Part shown: piece by piece, positions 5,765 to 9,552 of the stretch
Numbering within the stretch: the stretch's first letter is position 1
Layout of the letters: each line of letters starts with the position of its first letter
NCBI GenBank assembly: GCA_023249715.1
Contig: JAHFCA010000043.1
Coordinates: 1-9,552, forward strand
Source of the DNA: Elusimicrobiota bacterium
GTDB lineage: Bacteria > Elusimicrobiota > Elusimicrobia > 2-02-FULL-39-32
Length of the DNA: 9,552 bases
Direction: 5' to 3'
Notes under the pieces: model-generated
Databases searched by the model: none
What the model was told of the DNA's origin: nothing
What the model saw: the letters and a program-made list of their open reading frames with translations, nothing else
Made by a program: the position numbers and the translations under genes

Positions 5765-7764
5765 GATTCAAGAGGGTTGGCGTCAAGAGGATCAGAATTT
5801 CCCTTCTCAAACCAAAGTAAAAATTTTCCCGCCATAAGACCCATTTGTAAGACATCCATGTAATCGTATCGTATTTGAATTTGATCTCTATTAGCCAAGG
5901 ATATATTTTCCGCTAATCGCATCATTCTTTTTAAATCAATGACAGATTGTATAAACTTATACTTTTCCATTATTTTTATCTCATTCAAAATTCTTACGCG
6001 GGCTTGATATAGCCGCTCCAAATAATCGGCTGATTGAAGACCGCGTTTTGTGTTCTGTAAGATTTCTTGCGGCAGTTTATCTTTCATGGCCCTTTTAATA
6101 AAAGATCGGGAGTCGCCTTTACGCATAAATTGATCTTCTGGTAGTGAAAGACAAAACTCAACGATGCGGGAGTCATAGGCGGGGAAACGCTCTTCAATGC
6201 CAAAAAGCGCCTGATATCCGCTAAAATAATTGGGATAGCTTTGCAATAGGGGCGTTAATTTACTTTGTCGCCAATGACAAAAGTTAAAAGGTCTGGAGAT
6301 AAAATAAAAATCATGATTCTTTTTACGGGCGCGTTCTTCTACTCTTTGCGCTCTAAAAAATTCTGGAAGTATGGGAGAGTATGCCCGCCAGGGATGTGCC
6401 AATTTAAGTATTGGATCCTCTTTCTGAACTATTTTTAAAGCGTTCCTTTTAAAAGATAGAGGGAGAACTCGAAATAGCAACTGGCTCGTAAGCACATGAG
6501 CCGTAGATTGAGAGTTTTCTCTCCCGATATGGCATGCCTGAGAGAATAAACTCAGCCATTTTCCCTTCCTGAATAAGTAGGACAATAGACCCTTCCCATC
6601 CCAGCTCATCGTTAAATTACCACCCACACCCGATAACAAAACTCGAATATTTTGTTCCTGAGCTTGCTTAAAAATGGATTCTATCCATACACGGTTTGAG
6701 GTATTCATAAAAGGCATTTCCGCCGCATCAAAAAAAGTGTCTAAATCGTCTAAAAAAATCGTTCCGTCAGTGCGGATAAAATTTAAATCTAAATTAGGAT
6801 AAATCCGACCCATCGCTTGAACATAGGGTATCTCATTAGAATGATGATATTTTGAATTAATTTCTTTAAATCCTTTATGGGGCACTTCTGTGAAGGAGGA
6901 TAAACGCTTATTTTCTTTACTGAGCAGTAGAGAAGCGGTAGCTGCTATGGATGTAGAATCTAAACCACCGCTCATCGAAACTCCAATCGGTGTTATGCTT
7001 CTAAGATTATCTGAAATCACTCGCTCAAACAATTCATTGAACGCTTCCATGTAATCTTCATCCTGGGGAAACCGTAGTTCTTGGATGTTGTTTAGATTAT
7101 AAAAACTTTTAATTTTTAGTTGGGAATTTTGCAATGATAAAGAATGTCCGCCATTTAATAGTTTTATGGATTTATAAAATGTGCTGCCTAATTCCCGGGG
7201 AGTTCTGGAAAGAAAATCGGCTAAATGGTTGAGATCCATCTCTTTTTTTATAAACGGGAAGGTTAAAAGAGCTTTGGGCATTGTGGCAAAAATAAATATT
7301 TGTGGAGAGGAATAGTAAAAAATGGGTTTAGTTGCCAAGGTCGGAGCACAGGACATAAAAAGAGACCGCTTTTTAATATCCCACAGCGCAAAGGCAAAAG
7401 AACCAATCAGGTGTTTTGTACATTCCTCCCCCCATTTTTCATAGGCGCGCGCGATAAATTCGGAGTCACCCATTTTTTTAGCTTCGTGGATAGGTATTCT
7501 CAAGGTTTGAGTAAGTTCGGGTCGGTTATGGATCAGACCATCGCTTACAAACACAAAATTTCTATCTTTACTAAAGGTGGGCTGATTTTCGAATTGATCT
7601 TCCGGTGTTATACAGACCAGACGCTGTCCTAGTCCAACATTTTTTTCTAACCATATATTCCCACTATTGGAACCATGAAACGATAAAGCCCTATTCATCC
7701 GATTCATTTCTTCGTAGGGAATAGGGCAATTATTTAAGGAGACCATTCCAAATATTGCGCTCAC
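5761..7764 (-). CDS. Asparagine-synthetase-like RiPP (lasso-type) macrolactam cyclase
   Basis: The 667 residues have an N-terminal class II amidotransferase-like domain (about 1-190) and a C-terminal ATP-dependent synthetase domain. The pyrophosphate loop SMSGGLDS is at 263-270. LLSGVGGNLTMSWDG at 376-390 and the C-terminal DSRSFIKRAMKDKLP and RGLQSAD motifs are typical, from memory, of the AsnB relatives found in lasso-peptide clusters. The catalytic cysteine that should follow Met1 is Ser2 (MSAIFG), and the glutamine-binding N-G-E segment reads S-D-G, so glutaminase activity should be absent. I infer that it adenylates an Asp side chain of the precursor and joins it to the peptide N-terminus. 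The start is a GTG with no Shine-Dalgarno; no other in-frame start lies between it and an upstream stop. It sits 76 bases after the precursor gene, behind a hairpin. A non-RiPP amidotransferase is possible but less likely in this setting. Confidence 0.85.
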   Translation of the reverse strand: MSAIFGMVSLNNCPIPYEEMNRMNRALSFHGSNSGNIWLEKNVGLGQRLVCITPEDQFENQPTFSKDRNFVFVSDGLIHNRPELTQTLRIPIHEAKKMGDSEFIARAYEKWGEECTKHLIGSFAFALWDIKKRSLFMSCAPTLATKPIFYYSSPQIFIFATMPKALLTFPFIKKEMDLNHLADFLSRTPRELGSTFYKSIKLLNGGHSLSLQNSQLKIKSFYNLNNIQELRFPQDEDYMEAFNELFERVISDNLRSITPIGVSMSGGLDSTSIAATASLLLSKENKRLSSFTEVPHKGFKEINSKYHHSNEIPYVQAMGRIYPNLDLNFIRTDGTIFLDDLDTFFDAAEMPFMNTSNRVWIESIFKQAQEQNIRVLLSGVGGNLTMSWDGKGLLSYLFRKGKWLSLFSQACHIGRENSQSTAHVLTSQLLFRVLPLSFKRNALKIVQKEDPILKLAHPWRAYSPILPEFFRAQRVEERARKKNHDFYFISRPFNFCHWRQSKLTPLLQSYPNYFSGYQALFGIEERFPAYDSRIVEFCLSLPEDQFMRKGDSRSFIKRAMKDKLPQEILQNTKRGLQSADYLERLYQARVRILNEIKIMEKYKFIQSVIDLKRMMRLAENISLANRDQIQIRYDYMDVLQMGLMAGKFLLWFEKGNSDPLDANPLES

Positions 7765-7777
7765 GGGGTATGTTTTT

Positions 7778-7811
7778 AAAAAATATAAACTCCAGCAAGA
7801 GTTTACTGGAG
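7778..7811 (-). terminator. Leaky intrinsic terminator/attenuator between precursor and cyclase
   Basis: On the minus strand CTCCAG (7811-7806) and CTGGAG (7795-7790) form a perfect six-base-pair stem with a ten-base loop, followed at once by TTTATATTTTTT. An overlapping alternative stem AAACTC/GAGTTT (7804-7799 and 7792-7787) with a six-base loop shares bases with the first, so only one can form. The first looks like a weak Rho-independent terminator and the second would prevent it. A partial stop here would let the precursor be made in excess of the cyclase. Confidence 0.55.
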
Positions 7812-7840
7812 CAATTTCTTATTAAAGAAAAGAAGGATTG

Positions 7841-7975
7841 CTAGGAACGATAATTGGGTGGGGGCCCACCATCTAATGTTCCTGAATTTGTAGCTGAAAG
7901 CGCTTTAACTAATGGGATCTGTTCAAAACTAGGTGTTTGCCACGGGTGTTTGGGCGCATTTTTTTGATTTTCCAA
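7841..7975 (-). CDS. Lasso-like RiPP precursor peptide, 44 residues
   Basis: A short gene, TTG start and TAG stop, encodes 44 residues. The leader holds PWQTPSFEQIPL (11-22), which fits the Y/W-x-x-P-x-L recognition motif bound by B1/PqqD-like proteins. From residue 27 the sequence reads SATNSGTLDGGPPPNYRS. D35 is the only acidic residue after E18, so it is the only possible macrolactam acceptor. S27, A28 or T29 as first core residue would give rings of 9, 8 or 7. Measured from the leader proline, S27 as residue 1 and D35 as residue 9 match the register I recall for paeninodin. The threonine usual at -2 would then be A25. A good Shine-Dalgarno (AGGAA, six bases spacing) supports the TTG, and an in-frame TAA lies just upstream. 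An internal ATG is in another frame. The terminal Ser suits the neighbouring HPr-kinase-like protein. Peptide and function are inferred; the open frame and RBS are seen. Confidence 0.8.
   Translation of the reverse strand: MENQKNAPKHPWQTPSFEQIPLVKALSATNSGTLDGGPPPNYRS
7857..7870 (-). repeat. GC-only-armed inverted repeat inside the precursor core codons
   Basis: GGTGGG and CCCACC are separated by CC within the codons for G36-G37-P38-P39-P40. Opening one pair gives a five-base-pair stem with a GCCC loop. It stands out in an AT-rich region but follows partly from the Gly-Gly-Pro-Pro-Pro codons. Confidence 0.5.
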
Positions 7976-7981
7976 TTTAAA

Positions 7982-7986
7982 TTCCT
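7982..7986 (-). promoter_or_regulatory. Ribosome binding site that decides the TTG start of the precursor
   Basis: AGGAA on the minus strand lies six bases before the TTG at 7975, in the 47-base gap after the sulfotransferase stop. It is the main reason for accepting the unusual TTG start. Confidence 0.65.
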
Positions 7987-8022
7987 TTTAGCATTAAGTA
8001 AAGATATTAAAAATGTATTTTA

Positions 8023-8871
8023 TTAATAATCTATAGGATATTCAAATCGTCGCATCGCTTCTCCATTCTTTTCTTTCAGCTTATGAATCAACACTTTTGG
8101 TATTTCATCTTTCCATGAATTAATTTTACCTTTACGAAAGAAAAAATCCAAAGATTTTTGGTAATGTTCCTGAAACCCAAAATTTTTCTCTTGTTTTTGG
8201 AGTTCACTCAATTGAGAATGTCTGATCGCTTTTTGGAGACGCGGTAAATCGTAATCCAAATGGCAAAATTTTACGACCTCCCCAAAAGTTTTTTCTGTGT
8301 TCTCAAATAAATCTTCATAACGAATTAGGAGGAGCGGTAATTTTGGCCTATCCACCCAACTTTGCGCATGAGCGCCCCAGGAGCCCAAATGCTGTTCTAG
8401 AAGGGTGGAAAGTTTATTTTTTGATTGAGAAAGTGAAAAATTATCATTGCATAGCATTTCCACCGATTTCTCGATATCCTTATTCCAAAAATATTTATTA
8501 GATACCGCGACCGCAAGCGGATTTCTAATGATATAGACGATACCTTCCGTAATCTCTTCCGGGAAAAGGGCTTCCCCGCTATCAGTGCGATGCCAACGAT
8601 CGTGAACTCTAATAAATAAAATCTCTTTAGAATGGCGGCTGATAGAACGGTAGACATGCGGCCTAAGGTTTAAAATGAGCGAATCTGTTAAGGAAGAAGC
8701 GTTTACTCCAACCCATTCATTAAAGCATTGTCTGGAAGAACCCAGAGGGCCCCCTAGGAGTTGGTTGATGCTTATCGGGGTATCCTTATTTTTTATATAG
8801 TTGGTCAATAGAGTTCTTAACCAGGTGCTTCCCGATCTTGGGTAAGACGCAAGCCAAATTATTTTACCCAT
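8023..8871 (-). CDS. PAPS-dependent sulfotransferase family protein
   Basis: The 282 residues show the two PAPS-binding signatures of the sulfotransferase fold. The 5'-phosphosulfate loop is SYPRSGSTW at 9-17. The 3'-phosphate-binding segment is YIIRNPLAVAVS at 113-124, with R116 and S124. IRVHDRW around 87-93 sits where cytosolic sulfotransferases carry K-T-H, so H90 is the likely catalytic base. IRYEDLF lies nearer the C-terminus. No signal peptide or membrane anchor is seen, so it should act in the cytoplasm. It overlaps the kinase-like gene by 13 bases, has a GAGGA Shine-Dalgarno nine bases before the ATG, and is followed by the precursor gene, so a role as RiPP tailoring enzyme is inferred. 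Candidate acceptors are Y42, S44 or ring hydroxyls of the precursor. Action on a glycan or lipid instead cannot be excluded. Confidence 0.87.
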   Translation of the reverse strand: MGKIIWLASYPRSGSTWLRTLLTNYIKNKDTPISINQLLGGPLGSSRQCFNEWVGVNASSLTDSLILNLRPHVYRSISRHSKEILFIRVHDRWHRTDSGEALFPEEITEGIVYIIRNPLAVAVSNKYFWNKDIEKSVEMLCNDNFSLSQSKNKLSTLLEQHLGSWGAHAQSWVDRPKLPLLLIRYEDLFENTEKTFGEVVKFCHLDYDLPRLQKAIRHSQLSELQKQEKNFGFQEHYQKSLDFFFRKGKINSWKDEIPKVLIHKLKEKNGEAMRRFEYPIDY

Positions 8872-9552
8872 AGCATGCTTTCCTCAATCTGTTGGATTAA
8901 AGATTCCATCTGCCATGTAGAGGTTGGTCTATGAATAGATTTTATAGAGACGTTGTTTCGAATCCACGTTACATAATTAGATAATTTTTTTATATCCAGC
9001 CAAATTAAACCAATCAGAGCATTATAAAGCATAAAAGAGATATAGGATAAAGTATGGGTAAAGGCGCCATTAATTTCTTTAACTTGCACTGTATCTTGGC
9101 TATAAACGGATAATGCATAAATAAATTTTAAGGGTTGGGGCGTCGAAACTAAAGAATTTTTAACGGACACAATATTTGTATGGAGGCGCGAGTATAATGG
9201 CGCCACATCCAGTTTTTCTATAGAATCTAAAAAAAGGGAGATGGTAGGATAGGTGGGTAAAACAAAAAGTTTTCCGCTTGCATCAAATTTTAAAATGACT
9301 AAGTCATCGGAAAGGAAACGCCAACCTCTCTTGAGAAAAGCCATAGCCAGAGTTGATTTTCCAACGCCCGAGTCGCCTGTAAAAACAACGGCTCCCTCTT
9401 CATTGGCCACACAGCTTCCCTGAAGAACTAAATAACCTTTTTGAAAAAGTAACGCGGCTAAAGGGGTTTTATGTAAAAAATGAACAATATCCAAAAGATT
9501 AGCGGGAGGGGCAGGGTCGATCCAGATACGAGAGCCTTCTTCTACTAAATAG
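8859..9552 (-). CDS. HPr-kinase-like P-loop protein of the RiPP cluster, 5' end outside the window
   Basis: The reading frame is open from the window edge to the TAA at 8859, giving 230 visible residues. The Walker A loop GDSGVGKST is at visible residues 59-67 and LSDDLV at 80-85 carries the acidic pair typical of HprK/P-like kinases. GYLVLQGSCVA before the loop fits the family, though I recall His where Gln44 stands in many relatives. A TTG at 9494 is not the real start, because the upstream stretch (GSRIWIDPAP) also looks like family sequence. In the paeninodin lasso cluster an HprK homolog phosphorylates the precursor's C-terminal serine. The same role is inferred here because the precursor ends in Ser. 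The 3' end overlaps the sulfotransferase start by 13 bases, so the two are probably translationally coupled. The C-terminal part (about 150-230) has no motif I recognise. Confidence 0.8.
   Translation of the reverse strand, partial: YLVEEGSRIWIDPAPPANLLDIVHFLHKTPLAALLFQKGYLVLQGSCVANEEGAVVFTGDSGVGKSTLAMAFLKRGWRFLSDDLVILKFDASGKLFVLPTYPTISLFLDSIEKLDVAPLYSRLHTNIVSVKNSLVSTPQPLKFIYALSVYSQDTVQVKEINGAFTHTLSYISFMLYNALIGLIWLDIKKLSNYVTWIRNNVSIKSIHRPTSTWQMESLIQQIEESMLWVK
8881..8885 (-). promoter_or_regulatory. Ribosome binding site of the sulfotransferase within the kinase gene
   Basis: GAGGA lies nine bases before the ATG at 8871, inside the last codons of the kinase-like gene. It supports this ATG and a coupled translation of the two overlapping genes. 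Confidence 0.6.

Noticed and set aside
7300..7632. Plus-strand open frame opposite the cyclase
   Set aside because: Antisense shadow of a conserved domain; no recognisable protein features.
5761..7764. Ordinary asparagine synthetase (AsnB)
   Set aside because: The catalytic N-terminal Cys is Ser, the Gln-binding segment is altered, and the GVGGNLTMSWDG motif and neighbours point to the RiPP cyclase type.
7841..7975. Core peptide starting at S31 with T29 at position -2
   Set aside because: It would keep the usual -2 Thr but place the only acidic residue at ring position 5, too small for a lasso ring.
7976..8022. Separate promoter for the precursor gene
   Set aside because: The stretch is AT-rich with several poor -10-like hexamers but no -35/-10 pair at proper spacing.
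9492..9494. TTG codon as start of the HPr-kinase-like gene
   Set aside because: The frame stays open to the window edge and the upstream residues (GSRIWIDPAP) look like part of the family, so the true start is outside the window.

Overview
The window looks like chromosomal DNA of a moderately AT-rich, probably Gram-negative bacterium that makes isoprenoids by the MEP pathway (IspH), de novo NAD (NadA) and thiamine pyrimidine (ThiC). The start of a DegT/ArnB-type sugar-nucleotide aminotransferase fits a cell with surface polysaccharide or LPS. Start signals are mixed: some genes have clear Shine-Dalgarno (SD) sequences, others have none. I cannot name the phylum; an uncultivated lineage such as Omnitrophota is only a low-confidence guess.

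Layout. Positions 1-122 (minus) hold the N-terminal end of a DegT/ArnB-like aminotransferase. It is divergent from a DUF2203 gene (202-636, plus), and the two promoters lie back to back, each apparently giving a leaderless mRNA. A tRNA-Gly(GCC) follows (704-777) with an unusual T-loop, then ispH (791-1744), which starts 13 nt after the tRNA. Convergent to these is a minus-strand housekeeping operon, thiC (5707-3854), a PHP-domain phosphoesterase (3830-3015), nadA (3009 or 3018 to 2083) and an MTH1187-type thiamine-binding protein (2073-1765). It is driven by a promoter just upstream of thiC, and no TPP riboswitch is present.

The most interesting part is 5761-9552, all on the minus strand, and it reads as part of a lasso-peptide-like RiPP biosynthetic cluster. 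In transcription order it holds an HPr-kinase-like P-loop protein (runs off the right end of the window), a PAPS-dependent sulfotransferase overlapping it by 13 nt, a short precursor peptide of 44 residues starting with TTG (7975-7841), a hairpin plus U-tract, and an asparagine-synthetase-like cyclase whose N-terminal glutaminase cysteine is replaced by serine. The precursor has a W-x-x-P-x-F leader motif, a single acidic residue (D35) that could close a macrolactam ring, a Gly/Pro-rich tail, and a C-terminal N-Y-R-S carrying the likely targets of the kinase (terminal Ser) and the sulfotransferase (Tyr or Ser). The usual B1 (PqqD-like) and B2 (transglutaminase-like protease) genes are not in the window and would be expected beyond position 9552.

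How they work together (inference): the leader would be recognised and cleaved by B1/B2 outside the window, the cyclase would adenylate D35 and form an isopeptide bond to the new N-terminus, and the kinase and sulfotransferase would decorate the tail. The hairpin between precursor and cyclase would keep the substrate in excess over the enzyme. The cluster is more AT-rich by eye than thiC and abuts it directly, so it may have been inserted upstream of thiC.
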